Positions 43,778-54,366 of a stretch of 64,000 bases of DNA are shown here, piece by piece. Each line of letters opens with the position of its first letter. Within the stretch, counting starts at the first letter, position 1. The translations under genes and the position numbers were made by a program. The notes below the pieces were generated by a model that was not told the origin of the DNA, did not search any database, and saw only the letters and a list, made by a program, of their open reading frames with translations. Source of the stretch: Bacteroidaceae bacterium (GTDB lineage: Bacteria > Bacteroidota > Bacteroidia > Bacteroidales > Bacteroidaceae); contig JAFSKR010000069.1 of NCBI GenBank assembly GCA_017448825.1, forward strand, positions 62,001 through 126,000. Reading direction: 5' to 3'.

Positions 43778-44536
43778 ATGGCAAAGAAAATTGTTGCTGG
43801 AAACTGGAAGATGAACAAGAATCTCCAGGAAGGTATCGAACTGGCAAAAGGTCTGAATGAGGCTCTTGCTGCCGACAAGCCCAACTGCGGTGTGGTCATC
43901 TGCACCCCATTCATCCACTTGGCAAAGGTTTCTGAAATCATCGACCACAACGTCATCGGTCTTGGCGCCGAGAACTGCGCTGACAAGGCTTCTGGTGCTT
44001 ACACCGGCGAGGTTTCTGCCGAGATGGTGAAATCTACAGGTGCTGAGTATGTCATCCTCGGCCACTCCGAGCGTCGCGAGTACTACAACGAGACTCCCGA
44101 GATTCTGAAAGAGAAGGTGGAACTCGCTCTTGCCAACGGTCTGAAGGTCATCTTCTGCATCGGTGAGTCACTTGCACAGCGCGAAGCCAACGAGCAGAAC
44201 GCCGTCGTGAAGGCAGAGCTTGAAGGTTCCGTATTCCACCTTTCTGCAGAGCAGTTCAAGAACATCGTCATCGCTTACGAACCCATCTGGGCCATCGGTA
44301 CGGGCAAGACTGCCACAGCTGACCAAGCTGAGGAAATCCACGCCTACATCCGTTCAGTGATTGCTGAGAAGTATGGTGCACAGGTGGCTGCCGACACATC
44401 CATCCTTTATGGTGGTTCTTGCAAGGCTTCCAACGCCCCTGAACTTTTCGCCAAGCCCGACATCGACGGTGGCCTCATCGGTGGCGCATCGCTCAAGGTG
44501 GCTGACTTCAAGGGCATCATCGACGCCTGGAAATAA
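43778..44536 (+). CDS. tpiA: Triosephosphate isomerase
   Basis: 252 residues. Active-site residues Asn 9 and Lys 11 (AGNWKMN), His 96 (LGHSERR) and Glu 168 ([11 protein letters not shown]) are intact, with loop 6 following. The C-terminal phosphate site is [15 protein letters not shown] and GGLIGGASL. It interconverts glyceraldehyde-3-phosphate and dihydroxyacetone phosphate in glycolysis. Codon choice is strongly biased to C-ending codons, as expected for a highly expressed gene. The spacer to the next gene holds an inverted repeat. Confidence 0.97.
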   Translation: MAKKIVAGNWKMNKNLQEGIELAKGLNEALAADKPNCGVVICTPFIHLAKVSEIIDHNVIGLGAENCADKASGAYTGEVSAEMVKSTGAEYVILGHSERREYYNETPEILKEKVELALANGLKVIFCIGESLAQREANEQNAVVKAELEGSVFHLSAEQFKNIVIAYEPIWAIGTGKTATADQAEEIHAYIRSVIAEKYGAQVAADTSILYGGSCKASNAPELFAKPDIDGGLIGGASLKVADFKGIIDAWK

Positions 44537-44546
44537 TCCTTTTCTG

Positions 44547-44632
44547 ATTAAGAATTAAGAATTATGAATTAAGATTCCCGAAACGGATGGGTACAAAGAT
44601 TGCCCAGTCTTAATTCTTAATTCTTAATTCTT
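44547..44632. repeat. A/T-rich inverted repeat built of AATTCTT units
   Basis: ATTAAGAATTAAGAATTATG (44547-44566) and following bases are the near inverse of TCTTAATTCTTAATTCTT (44608-44625) and following bases. The repeats have a 7-base internal period. It probably folds as a weak terminator after tpiA. Confidence 0.7.
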
Positions 44633-44678
44633 GACTTTAACCTTCAAACGCTCATAACTTTCAACCCAACTACTCAAA

Positions 44679-45167
44679 ATGAAAAGACTTCTTACTTTCA
44701 CACTTTCCATTCTACTATGTACCATCACCATGTCTGCACAAGAGTTTATAGACCATCTGACCAGTAAGGCAATGGGACAAGGCACAGTGACAGTACATCA
44801 GGACACCCTTCTTGACGACATTGTGAATGGCAAGAAGCAATTCGTCCCTGAGAAGAAAGAGGATAAGAAAGACCTGCCTGGCTTGCAGACAGGAAAGAAG
44901 ATGAAGGCACGCGGTTACCGCATCCAGGTCTATTGGGGCGGCAGCACACGCACTGACGAGGCCAATGCAAAACGTGCTGGCGCAAAAGTCACCACACTTT
45001 TCCCCGAACTTCAAGCGTACACCACTTTCGAATCGCCCAACTGGCGATGCCGTGTGGGTGACTTCGTCACACGCCAAGAGGCCTCTGACTATCTCAGCAA
45101 GTTGAAAGAAGCAAGACTCGCCAAAGATGCCATTATCGTCAAGAGCGAAGTGCTTATCTATCAATAA
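44679..45167 (+). CDS. SPOR-domain periplasmic protein
   Basis: 162 residues. A signal peptide (MKRLLTFTLSILLCTITMSAQ) precedes a charged linker (about 50-75, EKKEDKKDLPG) and a C-terminal SPOR-like domain (about 78-162: YRIQVYWGG, RTDEANAKRAGAKV, RCRVGDFVTRQEASDYLSKLKE). SPOR domains bind peptidoglycan stripped of stem peptides at division sites. It lies between tpiA and folE in the usual Bacteroidales order, 15 bases before folE. Confidence 0.87.
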   Translation: MKRLLTFTLSILLCTITMSAQEFIDHLTSKAMGQGTVTVHQDTLLDDIVNGKKQFVPEKKEDKKDLPGLQTGKKMKARGYRIQVYWGGSTRTDEANAKRAGAKVTTLFPELQAYTTFESPNWRCRVGDFVTRQEASDYLSKLKEARLAKDAIIVKSEVLIYQ

Positions 45168-45182
45168 TTTATCAAGAAAGAA

Positions 45183-45749
45183 ATGAATAGGGAAGAACAG
45201 ATAGAAATACTGGAAAAGACTTGTATTCAGAATCTTGAAGCCATTGGCGAAGACCCCCAACGCGAAGGATTGCAGAGAACTCCCGAACGGTTGGCAAGGA
45301 CGTTCCTTGAACTGACCAAGGGCTATGCGATGGATCCTGTTGCCACGTTAAGGTCTGCCATGTTTCAAGAGGACTACAACCAGATGGTGGCGGTTAAAAA
45401 CATCGAGTTTTACTCCCTCTGCGAGCACCACATCCTGCCTTTCTTCGGGAAAGTTCATGTTGCCTATATTCCCAACGGTCATATCGTAGGACTCAGCAAG
45501 ATTCCACGCATGGTCGATATTTTCTCCCATCGCCTGCAAGTACAGGAGCACCTCACCAAACAAATCTGCGACTGCCTCCAACAGGCACTCAATCCCCTCG
45601 GTGCCATCGTGGTCATCGAGGCACAGCATATGTGCATCCAAATGCGTGGCATCGAGAAACAAGGCTCTTCCACCACCACGATGTACTACACGGGGGTGTT
45701 CGAAAACATTGAAAAGCGCAAGGAATTCCTTAACCTCATCCACCATTGA
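45183..45749 (+). CDS. folE: GTP cyclohydrolase I
   Basis: 188 residues. Zinc ligands Cys 80, His 83 and Cys 151 ([17 protein letters not shown]) have the same spacing as in E. coli. The active-site blocks [29 protein letters not shown] and [11 protein letters not shown] are complete. It makes dihydroneopterin triphosphate from GTP for folate. Its stop codon overlaps the TTG start of dnaG by 2 bases. Confidence 0.96.
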   Translation: MNREEQIEILEKTCIQNLEAIGEDPQREGLQRTPERLARTFLELTKGYAMDPVATLRSAMFQEDYNQMVAVKNIEFYSLCEHHILPFFGKVHVAYIPNGHIVGLSKIPRMVDIFSHRLQVQEHLTKQICDCLQQALNPLGAIVVIEAQHMCIQMRGIEKQGSSTTTMYYTGVFENIEKRKEFLNLIHH

Positions 45750-47842
45750 TACCACAATCCACTATCGACCGCATTGTTGATGCCGCCAACATCGTTGATG
45801 TCGTCTCCGATTACGTCACACTTCGCCGTTCAGGTGCAAGCTACAAGGGATTGTGTCCTTTCCACGACGACAAAACTCCATCCTTTTCCGTATCTCCAGC
45901 CCGCGGTGTGTGCAAATGCTTCAGTTGTGGCAAAGGAGGTAACTCAGTCCATTTCATCATGGAAATGGAGCAGATGAATTATGTGGAAGCCTTGAAACAT
46001 CTGGCAAAGAAATACGGCATCCCCGTCGAAGAGGAGCAGATGACCGACGAACAGCGCCAACACATGAACGAGCGCGAAAGCATGTTCGCCGTCAACGAGT
46101 GGGCTGCCAAGTATTTCAGCCAGACCATGCAGAACCACCAAGACGGACGTGCCATCGGACTGGCTTATTTCCGTAGTCGTGGCTTTCGCGACGACATCAT
46201 CGCCAAGTTCCGTCTCGGCTTCTGTCTCGACAACCCCAATGCCATGTCGAACGAAGCAAAAGCAAAGGGTTATCAAGAGAAGTATCTGGTTGACACGGGC
46301 TTGTGCGTGAAGCGCGACAACGGCACCATCTACGACCGTTTTCGTGGACGTGCCATGTTCCCGTGGGTGGCTGTCAACGGCAAGGTGGTCGCTTTCGGCG
46401 GTCGTGTGCTCGATGCACGTACCAAGGGAGTCAACCAGAAATATGTCAATTCCCCCGACTCCATTATCTACCATAAGGCCAACGAACTCTACGGCATCTT
46501 CCAAGCCAAAAAGCAGATAGCCAAGGAAGACATGGTCTATATGGTGGAAGGCTACACAGACGTGCTCGCCATGCACCAGTGTGGCATCGAGAACGTTGTA
46601 GCCAATTCCGGAACAGCCCTTAACGAGGCACAAATCCACCTTCTCCACCGCTTCACCAACAACATCACCCTGCTCTACGATGGCGATGAGGCAGGCATTC
46701 ATGCAGCCACACGAAGTACCGATATGCTCCTCGCCGAAGGTATGAACGTCAAGATTCTTTTGCTGCCCGATGGTGATGACCCCGACAGTTTCTCCCGCAA
46801 GCACAACGCACAGGAGTTCAAGGCGTATGTGGCTGAACACCAGACTGATTTTATTCTCTTCAAGACCTACCTCCTGCTGAAAGATGCCGAACGTGACCCC
46901 ATCAAACGCGCCAAGCTCACGGAGGAAATCGTGAAAAGCATCGCCGTCATCCCCGACGAAATTATTCGCTCCACCTACGTTCACGAATGTGCCGAAATCC
47001 TTAACATGGACGAGGCCATCCTCATGCGTAGTGCCAACAAGAACCGTGCTGCCATCATCGAAAACATGAAGAAGGAGGCACAACGAGAGCGAGAACGGGA
47101 AGCACGACTGCTGAACAGCAGACAAGACACAGATGGCAACAACGGCACACCTGCTAACGAGTCCTCATCTCCCCCCTCTTCCAACGACCAACCGACAGAA
47201 GAAGACTCCTTTGCTTCCCTCACCTCCGAGGATGAAGTACCGAGTCAACAACCTACTGACATTCAGCCTATCATCACCAAGAAGAGCGAGTCCGACCGTC
47301 ACTTCTTCGGCATCGAACGCATGATGATGGCACTTGTCACGCGCTATGGTGAACAACCTATCGATGATGAGAACGAGAATGGTGGGAAGACTCAAACAAC
47401 CCTTGCCGAATATGTACAAGGAGACCTTGCCTTCGATGGAATTGCACTTCGTTCGCCTCTCTATGCCAAAATGCTCGATGCCGTCTGTGCACACGTCCAT
47501 GACGAAGGTTTCACGGCCAGTAAGTTCCTGCTCCACAATCAAGAGGAAGACATCAGCCGAGAAGCTGCCGACCTTGTCAGCGACCGCTACCAACTCAGTT
47601 CGGGCAACCAGATGGACAAGACCGAGGAAGAACTGAAAGTCACCTACCTCTCACGCCTTTTGCTCGACTATAAGAACGCCATCATCGAAGAAGAGCTGAA
47701 ACAGTGCAACGCTGACCTCACACGCCCCGAAGTGAAGAACGACATCCCCCAGATGCTCAACATCATGCGCCGCATCAAGGAACTTGGTACTCTCCAACGC
47801 CAACTTGCCAAGATGCTGGGCGACCGTGTGGTGGTGAAATAA
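45746..47842 (+). CDS. dnaG: DNA primase, TTG start
   Basis: 698 residues. The start is TTG 45746 ([20 protein letters not shown]), matching other Bacteroidales DnaG, and overlaps the folE stop. The CHC2 zinc finger has Cys 37, His 40, Cys 58 and Cys 61. The catalytic core has the TOPRIM blocks [26 protein letters not shown] and [13 protein letters not shown] Ser/Pro/Asp/Glu-rich linker (about 450-515, [17 protein letters not shown]) leads to the C-terminal helicase-binding domain (about 520-698). It synthesises primers for replication. The linker is longer and less structured than usual. Confidence 0.95.
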   Translation: MIPQSTIDRIVDAANIVDVVSDYVTLRRSGASYKGLCPFHDDKTPSFSVSPARGVCKCFSCGKGGNSVHFIMEMEQMNYVEALKHLAKKYGIPVEEEQMTDEQRQHMNERESMFAVNEWAAKYFSQTMQNHQDGRAIGLAYFRSRGFRDDIIAKFRLGFCLDNPNAMSNEAKAKGYQEKYLVDTGLCVKRDNGTIYDRFRGRAMFPWVAVNGKVVAFGGRVLDARTKGVNQKYVNSPDSIIYHKANELYGIFQAKKQIAKEDMVYMVEGYTDVLAMHQCGIENVVANSGTALNEAQIHLLHRFTNNITLLYDGDEAGIHAATRSTDMLLAEGMNVKILLLPDGDDPDSFSRKHNAQEFKAYVAEHQTDFILFKTYLLLKDAERDPIKRAKLTEEIVKSIAVIPDEIIRSTYVHECAEILNMDEAILMRSANKNRAAIIENMKKEAQREREREARLLNSRQDTDGNNGTPANESSSPPSSNDQPTEEDSFASLTSEDEVPSQQPTDIQPIITKKSESDRHFFGIERMMMALVTRYGEQPIDDENENGGKTQTTLAEYVQGDLAFDGIALRSPLYAKMLDAVCAHVHDEGFTASKFLLHNQEEDISREAADLVSDRYQLSSGNQMDKTEEELKVTYLSRLLLDYKNAIIEEELKQCNADLTRPEVKNDIPQMLNIMRRIKELGTLQRQLAKMLGDRVVVK

Positions 47843-47963
47843 AATTCTGTTACGTTTCAGCAAGGGGAGATTTGAAACTGAAAAAAGAATGAAAAATTCA
47901 TAGAATCGGCTACCTTTTCATCACATTTTCAGCCAACGAGGACGAAAATTACGAAGTTCTTTG

Positions 47964-47971
47964 TATCTTTG
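47964..47971 (+). promoter_or_regulatory. -7 box of the GH30 gene
   Basis: TATCTTTG, 28 bases before ATG 48000. No exact -33 box. The rest of 47843-47999 shows only a small GTTTCA..TGAAAC hairpin. Confidence 0.6.
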
Positions 47972-47999
47972 TCTCCAAAATTCATAATATCTTACACCT

Positions 48000-49529
48000 A
48001 TGAAAAAGATTACAACGTTCATTTTTGCACTGGTGACTGCTATGGCGATTCACGCCTCAACATACATCGTCATGGTGAGAAGCACGCGCTATCAGACAGT
48101 GACAGGTTTTGGTGCAGCCTGCTGCGATGGTGCCATGTGTCCCTATGGTGAAGACACTCAACCTGTCAGGCTGCTCTATGGTTCCCAATCAAAGATTGGT
48201 CTGAATATCATGCGCATGGAAATTTCACCGAACTTCGTGGGCGATGTCATCGTGGCAGAGTGGAACAACTACGACACGCCTTACGACTGGAAAGGCTCGT
48301 TACCATCGGCCAGAATCGTGAAACAACGTGGCGGTATCGTCTTCGGCACACCGTGGTCACCTCCAGGTGAATACAAGACGAACGGCACAGCGCAGGGCGG
48401 CAACACGGAAGATGCCAACGCGAAGAGAGGCGAATTGCGTACTGACTGTTACGAGAAGTTCTTCCCCTGGCTCAACACGTTCTTAGCCTATATGAAACAA
48501 AATGGCGTCAAGGTCGATGCCGTGTCCGTTCAGAACGAGCCAGACTGGTGGGTCAACTACTCTGGCTGTCTTTATACGCCTCAACAACAACTCACCCTTG
48601 TGAAGAACTATGCTCACATGCTTGACAGAGAGAAGTATAGCGGTGTTCGCCTCATCAGTGCCGAACCTTTGGGTTTCGACCCACAATACTCCAATGCGCT
48701 ATTGAACGATGCCGAAGCACGTGACCAAGTTGACATCATCGCGGGACACCTCTATGGGCACCCACCATTGGGCAACATGAAGAGTGCCGCAACCCTTGCC
48801 GCCAAGTATGGCAAGGAAGTCTGGATGACAGAACACTCCGTGGATTCAGATGAAGGAATACTCGTAAATCGGCTCCCCAACTGGCAGGAGCAATTGGGTT
48901 TCGCCAAGGAACTGAACGAATGTATGCTGGCAGGTTGCACGGGCTACATCTACTGGTATATGCGTGCCCATTGGGCCTTTATTGGTACGGGTGAGTCACA
49001 ATATGGTTCCGACAACAAGAAGAACAAACTGTTACCACGTGCCTATGTCATGTCACACTTCTCCAAGCATGTCACTGGTTCCACACGTTTGGACACTAAA
49101 TCCTCTTTCACCACCAGCACCAACTCGGATCTTGAGACATCAGCCTACATCAAGGGAGACTCCATCATCGTCATGGCTATCAACTCCACTGCGAATGACC
49201 ATAACATGAGAATCAAACTGCCTTCCTACGTGAAAAGTGGTACCCACCTGCTCTCGACGGGCAATGAGACTGAGAATCTCTGCCAGGAACAGGCCATTAC
49301 CATTGATGAGTCCACGAACGACCTTACCGTCAGTATGCCAGCCCAAAGCTTGAATACTTATATCTTCATGATAGATGACGCCACAGCCATCAGCGAATTG
49401 AAGCAGACGGATGATGACGATTCCAAGACCTACTACGACTTGCAAGGACGACGGCTGAACACCCCACGCGGCATTTGCATAGAAAAAAGTGCTGACGGTT
49501 TCACCAGAAAAGTTTACATGGGTAATTAG
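48000..49529 (+). CDS. GH30-family glycosidase, probably beta-xylanase (subfamily 8-like)
   Basis: 509 residues. A signal peptide (MKKITTFIFALVTAMAIHA) precedes a (beta/alpha)8 barrel that starts TVTGFGAACCDGAM. The acid/base is Glu 180 (VSVQNEPDW) and the nucleophile is Glu 278 (WMTEHSVD). GLNIMRMEISPN, FGTPWSPPGEYKTNG and GYIYWYMRAHW are further subsite blocks. A side beta-domain (about 350-445) follows, then a tail YYDLQGRRLNTPRGICIE like the GIYI..GKKV tails of the two early secreted proteins. GH30 enzymes cut glucuronoxylan, beta-1,6-glucan or glucosylceramide. The lack of a clear glucuronate-binding motif leaves the substrate open. It has its own promoter and no SusCD genes nearby. Confidence 0.85.
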   Translation: MKKITTFIFALVTAMAIHASTYIVMVRSTRYQTVTGFGAACCDGAMCPYGEDTQPVRLLYGSQSKIGLNIMRMEISPNFVGDVIVAEWNNYDTPYDWKGSLPSARIVKQRGGIVFGTPWSPPGEYKTNGTAQGGNTEDANAKRGELRTDCYEKFFPWLNTFLAYMKQNGVKVDAVSVQNEPDWWVNYSGCLYTPQQQLTLVKNYAHMLDREKYSGVRLISAEPLGFDPQYSNALLNDAEARDQVDIIAGHLYGHPPLGNMKSAATLAAKYGKEVWMTEHSVDSDEGILVNRLPNWQEQLGFAKELNECMLAGCTGYIYWYMRAHWAFIGTGESQYGSDNKKNKLLPRAYVMSHFSKHVTGSTRLDTKSSFTTSTNSDLETSAYIKGDSIIVMAINSTANDHNMRIKLPSYVKSGTHLLSTGNETENLCQEQAITIDESTNDLTVSMPAQSLNTYIFMIDDATAISELKQTDDDDSKTYYDLQGRRLNTPRGICIEKSADGFTRKVYMGN

Positions 49530-49541
49530 TGAATTGATGCT

Positions 49542-51722
49542 TTGAACATACTGACTCAAGACATCAAGTATCTGCAAGGAGTGGGGCCACAGCGCGCCAC
49601 TCTTCTCGCCAACGAACTCAACATCAAGACTGTTGGCGACTTGCTCACGTACTACCCCTACAAATATGTTGACCGCAGCCGCATCTACAAAATTCGAGAC
49701 ATTGATGCGAACATGGCGTATGTACAGCTGTGCGGACAGATTTATTCCTTCGAAAGCATGGGCGAGGGGCGCAACAAACGCCTCATCGCCCATTTCGTGG
49801 ATGGTACAGGCAGCCTCGACCTCGTCTGGTTCCAAGGCATCAAATATGCTGCCAAAAACTATGATTGCCGCAAGACCTACATCGTCTTCGGCAAGCCCAC
49901 CGTCTTCAACGGTCATTTGCAGATTGCGCATCCTGAGATAGAACTGGCTCCCGACCATCTCAAAGTGGAGGTACAAACGATGGGCAACCTCTTCGAGAAA
50001 GAGCCCCAGAACCCCAACCTGCAAGAAAAAGCAATCGAGGCACAGCCCACAGTCTTCAAAGGGTTGTGCCCTTCCTACAACACCTCCGAGAAGATGAAGA
50101 AGAGCGGACTCACCTCGGCAGGCATGGCAAAGTTGACAGCCAATATGTTCAAACTGCTCAAGGAACCACTGACCGAGACACTGCCTCTCTACATCACGGC
50201 ACAGCATCACCTGATGTCCTACGACGAGGCTATCCGCAACATCCACTACCCCACCTCGCCCGAGGCCTTGCGCCATGCACAGCTGCGCCTCAAGTTCGAG
50301 GAACTTTTCTATGTGCAGTTGAACATCCTACGTTATGTGAAAGACCGCCAACTGCACTACAAAGGCATTGTTTTCAGCACCGTCGGGCAACACTTCAACG
50401 ATTTCTTCTACCATCATCTGCCCTTCCAGCTCACCGAAGCACAGAAACGCGTCATCCGCGAAATTCGAGCCGACATGAAGTCGGGACGGCAGATGAATCG
50501 TCTGCTGCAAGGCGATGTGGGCAGCGGAAAGACCCTCGTGGCACTGATGGTGGCACTCATCGCCATCGACAACGGTTGCCAAGCCTGCATCATGGCACCT
50601 ACGGAAATCCTTGCCGAACAGCACCTTGACACCCTGCGCGAGTTTCTCGGCGATATGCCCATCCGTGTGGATCTTCTCACGGGAACAGTAAAAGGCAAAC
50701 GCCGCACCGAAGTTTTCAAGGGACTCGTCACAGGCGACATCCACATCCTTGTCGGCACACACGCCGTCATCGAAGACAACGTGCTTTTCCATCAATTAGG
50801 TCTTGTGGTCATCGATGAGCAGCACCGTTTCGGCGTGGCTCAGCGAGCCAAACTCTGGATGAAAAACCATGTGCCGCCCCATGTCCTCGTCATGACAGCC
50901 ACCCCCATTCCGCGCACCCTCGCCATGACCCTCTACGGCGACCTCGACGTGTCCGTCATCGACGAACTGCCTCCAGGTCGCAAGCCCATCCGCACCATCC
51001 ACATGTTCGATGCTCATCGACAACGTATCTACGAACTGATGAACCGAGAGTTGCAGCTGGGCCGACAGATATACATCGTCTATCCGCTCATCAAGGAGAC
51101 CGAAAAAATGGATCTCAAAGACCTTGAAGCTGGGTTTGAAGAAATTAGCAAAGCCTTCCCCAGCTACAAGGTCAGCAAGGTGCATGGCAAGATGAAACCA
51201 GCCGAAAAGGACACAGAAATGCAGCGTTTCGCCAGCCACGAAACCCACATCCTCGTCTCCACCACCGTCATCGAAGTAGGCGTAAACGTGCCGAACGCCT
51301 CCGTCATGATTATCGAGAATGCCGAACGCTTCGGCCTCAGCCAGCTCCATCAGTTGCGTGGACGTGTGGGCAGAGGTGCCGACCAGAGCTACTGTGTCCT
51401 CGTCACCAAATATGAACTCAGCAACACCACCCGCCGTCGCATCCAGGTGATGGTAGATACCACCGATGGCTTCGAAATCGCCGAGCAAGACCTCAAGCTT
51501 CGTGGTCCCGGCGACCTTGAAGGCACCCAACAGTCGGGCATGGCGTTCGACCTCAAGATAGCCAACCTTGCCCAAGATGGTCAAATCCTCACCCTTGCCC
51601 GCGACAGTGCCCAAGCCGTCATCACCTCCGACCCCGACGAGCGCAACCAACAAAACGACATCCTCTGGCGTCGCCTCCGTGAGCTCCGCAAAACCAACGT
51701 CAACTGGGGCGCGATAAGCTGA
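49542..51722 (+). CDS. recG: ATP-dependent DNA helicase RecG, TTG start
   Basis: 726 residues from TTG 49542 (MNILTQDIKYLQGVGPQRA). The frame has a stop at 49530, so no ATG is available. The wedge domain (about 60-150) is followed by the helicase core: GDVGSGKT Walker A (about 324-331), DEQHRFGVAQRA (motif II, DEQH), MTATPIPRT, then DVSVIDELPPGRKPI, TTVIEVGVNVPNA and the RecG-specific HQLRGRVGRG. The C-terminal TRG-type helical hairpin ends EQDLKLRGPGDLEGTQQSG. It remodels stalled forks and Holliday junctions. It lies 12 bases after the GH30 gene, so it may share the GH30 promoter. Confidence 0.95.
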   Translation: MNILTQDIKYLQGVGPQRATLLANELNIKTVGDLLTYYPYKYVDRSRIYKIRDIDANMAYVQLCGQIYSFESMGEGRNKRLIAHFVDGTGSLDLVWFQGIKYAAKNYDCRKTYIVFGKPTVFNGHLQIAHPEIELAPDHLKVEVQTMGNLFEKEPQNPNLQEKAIEAQPTVFKGLCPSYNTSEKMKKSGLTSAGMAKLTANMFKLLKEPLTETLPLYITAQHHLMSYDEAIRNIHYPTSPEALRHAQLRLKFEELFYVQLNILRYVKDRQLHYKGIVFSTVGQHFNDFFYHHLPFQLTEAQKRVIREIRADMKSGRQMNRLLQGDVGSGKTLVALMVALIAIDNGCQACIMAPTEILAEQHLDTLREFLGDMPIRVDLLTGTVKGKRRTEVFKGLVTGDIHILVGTHAVIEDNVLFHQLGLVVIDEQHRFGVAQRAKLWMKNHVPPHVLVMTATPIPRTLAMTLYGDLDVSVIDELPPGRKPIRTIHMFDAHRQRIYELMNRELQLGRQIYIVYPLIKETEKMDLKDLEAGFEEISKAFPSYKVSKVHGKMKPAEKDTEMQRFASHETHILVSTTVIEVGVNVPNASVMIIENAERFGLSQLHQLRGRVGRGADQSYCVLVTKYELSNTTRRRIQVMVDTTDGFEIAEQDLKLRGPGDLEGTQQSGMAFDLKIANLAQDGQILTLARDSAQAVITSDPDERNQQNDILWRRLRELRKTNVNWGAIS

Positions 51723-51751
51723 AAAGAACTTTTTTCGACCTATAGTCTTTC

Positions 51752-54196
51752 TTACAGATTCTTCTTGGGGTAGAGAGCATCCCACCAGGTGGGGTCGTCC
51801 TTGAGCCAACGGGCGAACCAGGCCATTTGGGTAGCGAGCCACTTCTCCTTCTTAGAATAGTTGAGGATGTGGTGGTTCTCGCCCTCCACCTCGACAAGGG
51901 CGACTTCACGTCCAAGGAGTTTGAGAGCGGTGAACATCTGGAGGCTCTCGATGAGCGGCACGTTGGTGTCAGCTGTGCCGTGAAGCAACAGTAGAGGGGT
52001 ATGGATTTTGTCGGCATTGAAGAGGGGCGACTGGTCAACATAAAGTTGACGATGGCTCCAAGGATAGCTGTTGGCCATTGACACCTCGCTGTAGTTGTAG
52101 CCCCAATAGCCCTCGCCCCAGTAGCTGGTGTGGTTGGCGATGCCAGCATGGGAAACGGCAGCAGCGAAGATGTCGGTCTGGGTTTGCAGGTATTGGGTCA
52201 TGAAACCGCCATAACTGGCACCCATACAGCCAATCTTCTTCGGGTTGATGAAAGGATGCTCGGCACAGATGCGCTTCGTCCCCTCGATGATGTCCTCGGC
52301 AGGACCACGACCCGCCGTATTCACATGACGCGATGCCCATTCCTGTCCGAAGCCTGTAGCTCCGCTGGGTTGCAGGATGTAAGCCACATAACCCAGAGAG
52401 TTCCAGTATTGCGGTGCGTAGGGCGACTCAAAGTAGCGCGACACAGGTGAGCACCCTCCGTAATAATAGACAATCATGGGATATTGCTTCGATTTGTCGA
52501 AATCCTTGGGCAGATAGAGGCGACCATACACCGTGTCGCCACGTGAATTGACAAAGTTCCAGTCCTCACACGTGCCCACCTCGGCATCGCCCAGCGCGGT
52601 TCGTCCGTCGAAGAGCACCTGCTGCTTCTTGCCCTTCAGGTCGGTCACATAGGCCGATGCTGGCTCCAAGGTCTTGTAGGAGAGATAGGTCATGACAGAG
52701 GCATGGGAAGCCATGTCAAAACGGTAGATGTTGTCTCCCTTGAGTGGCAACTTGCTGATGTGGAGCGTCTTCGGGTTTAGCACAAAGAAATTCACGTAGT
52801 CGCGGTCTTCAGCCGCAAAGTAGATGTTCCCGTCGGCGGGCAACCATCGGGGAGTCCCCGAGATGGAAGGGTCGAAATCCTTTGTCAGCGGTGTCACCTT
52901 TCCCGTGGCGATGTCGAAGAGGAACAGCTCATTTTCCGTCATGCTCGGTGTCACATGGTCGGGCAACTGGCATCCGATGCGGTCGAACGCCTCGGGCGTG
53001 CCCATGAAGAGCACCTGCGTGGCATCGGGCGAGAAGATGCCACGTTCCACAAATTCAGCCCCCGTCAGCAGGGTATCGACGTGGAGCGTCTGCGCATCCA
53101 CGATGAGTACATCCGTCACCGTGGTGGGACGCTTCGTAAGTCGGGAACGTGATGTCGCGATGAGCCACTTCTTGCCATCCTGCGAGATGTCCATCAGATA
53201 TTCATTCTGGGAGCCAAACGTGATACGCTGGGTGATGCCCGTGGCGATGTCATATTTGCACAGGTGGCTGCGTGTGCGCCATCCTGGCTGACGGTCATCC
53301 ATCTCCAGCACTTCGAAGACCTCCTTGTCCTCCTTGGGTCCCTCCTCAGTGACACTCAGCATGAGATACTCCTCCGTGGGGCAGACCGAGCAGGAACCTT
53401 CGGGCAGGTCGTAGGCGAAACGAGTGCGCTCCCCCGTGCGCGGCTCAACCTTGTAGAGCGTGCGCTTGCCGTCCTCCTTCACATCTTCGATATAGGCACC
53501 ACTCCGAGGCATCCAGCGTGGGCTGCTCGTCGGCTTCGGAAGTATCCGCATCGTCTTCACCTCACGCATCTCATAGTCCCAACGGCTGTTGCCGCCCCGC
53601 TCCGTTGTCTGATAGGCCACCGACACGAACTGCCCGTCAGCCGAGAGCGACACTCCCCTCACACGCTTGCCGTCCGTCAGGTCATGCACCATGTAAGGAT
53701 GCCGCCCCTCCAGCGACCAAGGCACCGCCACAGGAGCGTCGAAGGCCACCCTCACCGTGTCCGTGTCCTTCGGCTCCGCCAGATAGCGGAACGTGAACGT
53801 GTGATGCTCAGGCGACAGCTTCAAGTCACCAGCCGATGCCTCTGTCCCGTCGATGAAGAGTTTGTAATTCTTCAGTCCCGTCACCTCCAGTTTCCCCTTC
53901 ACATAGTCGCTATTGTTCACATAGAACGAGAGCAGACCCACACTGCGGCTGTCGGGCAGCGAAGGCAGCAACTCTCCTCCAACGCACTTGCCCGTCGGGG
54001 GCGACGACAACGCCAGTGCATTCAGCCCAGATGCCGCGTCGTACCGTTGCCCCTTCACATCCACCGTATCCAACGCTACAGGAGTTGTCACAGCGTACGG
54101 CCCCGACACGTTGAACGCGCCAATCTCAGTCTTCACCTGAGCATGAACTGCCCCACCCAGTGCCAGCAGTCCACTCAAAACTAATAAATTTTTCAT
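51752..54196 (-). CDS. Exported prolyl-oligopeptidase-family (S9) peptidase
   Basis: 814 residues from ATG 54196. The frame extends 54 codons further upstream past its own promoter. A signal peptide (MKNLLVLSGLLALGGAVHA) precedes a beta-propeller-like region (about 120-560: HPYMVHDLTDGKRV, SARSRL-like strands, PRWLPADGNIYFAAEDRDYVNF). The C-terminal hydrolase (about 560-814) has the nucleophile Ser 661 in GASYGG, Asp 743 (HGTADTNVP) and His 775 or 776 (GENHHI). It cleaves short peptides after Pro or other residues in the periplasm. It converges with recG, with 29 bases and no strong terminator between. Confidence 0.9.
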   Translation of the reverse strand: MKNLLVLSGLLALGGAVHAQVKTEIGAFNVSGPYAVTTPVALDTVDVKGQRYDAASGLNALALSSPPTGKCVGGELLPSLPDSRSVGLLSFYVNNSDYVKGKLEVTGLKNYKLFIDGTEASAGDLKLSPEHHTFTFRYLAEPKDTDTVRVAFDAPVAVPWSLEGRHPYMVHDLTDGKRVRGVSLSADGQFVSVAYQTTERGGNSRWDYEMREVKTMRILPKPTSSPRWMPRSGAYIEDVKEDGKRTLYKVEPRTGERTRFAYDLPEGSCSVCPTEEYLMLSVTEEGPKEDKEVFEVLEMDDRQPGWRTRSHLCKYDIATGITQRITFGSQNEYLMDISQDGKKWLIATSRSRLTKRPTTVTDVLIVDAQTLHVDTLLTGAEFVERGIFSPDATQVLFMGTPEAFDRIGCQLPDHVTPSMTENELFLFDIATGKVTPLTKDFDPSISGTPRWLPADGNIYFAAEDRDYVNFFVLNPKTLHISKLPLKGDNIYRFDMASHASVMTYLSYKTLEPASAYVTDLKGKKQQVLFDGRTALGDAEVGTCEDWNFVNSRGDTVYGRLYLPKDFDKSKQYPMIVYYYGGCSPVSRYFESPYAPQYWNSLGYVAYILQPSGATGFGQEWASRHVNTAGRGPAEDIIEGTKRICAEHPFINPKKIGCMGASYGGFMTQYLQTQTDIFAAAVSHAGIANHTSYWGEGYWGYNYSEVSMANSYPWSHRQLYVDQSPLFNADKIHTPLLLLHGTADTNVPLIESLQMFTALKLLGREVALVEVEGENHHILNYSKKEKWLATQMAWFARWLKDDPTWWDALYPKKNL

Positions 54197-54258
54197 TCCT
54201 TTCCGCAAAAATACTTTAAGTTTTTCCTTTATTGGGTTAGCGTTTCGATTTTTGAGGG

Positions 54259-54289
54259 CAAAGATACACCTTTTCCCACACTCCACAAA
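54259..54289 (-). promoter_or_regulatory. Promoter of the S9 peptidase
   Basis: On the minus strand TTTG (54286-54289), 19 bases, TATCTTTG (54259-54266). The ATG is 63 bases downstream. Confidence 0.75.
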
Positions 54290-54366
54290 ACAAATGAGGG
54301 ATTTCTTTTTGAGCGGCAAGTCGATGAGGGCGTACAATCGAAAGATGTCGGAGGACACTAAATAGC

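Noticed and set aside
45944..47125. 393-codon frame antisense to dnaG
   Set aside because: Shadow of a strongly supported gene, no signature.
49140..50276. 378-codon minus frame over GH30 and recG
   Set aside because: It overlaps two clear genes on the other strand.
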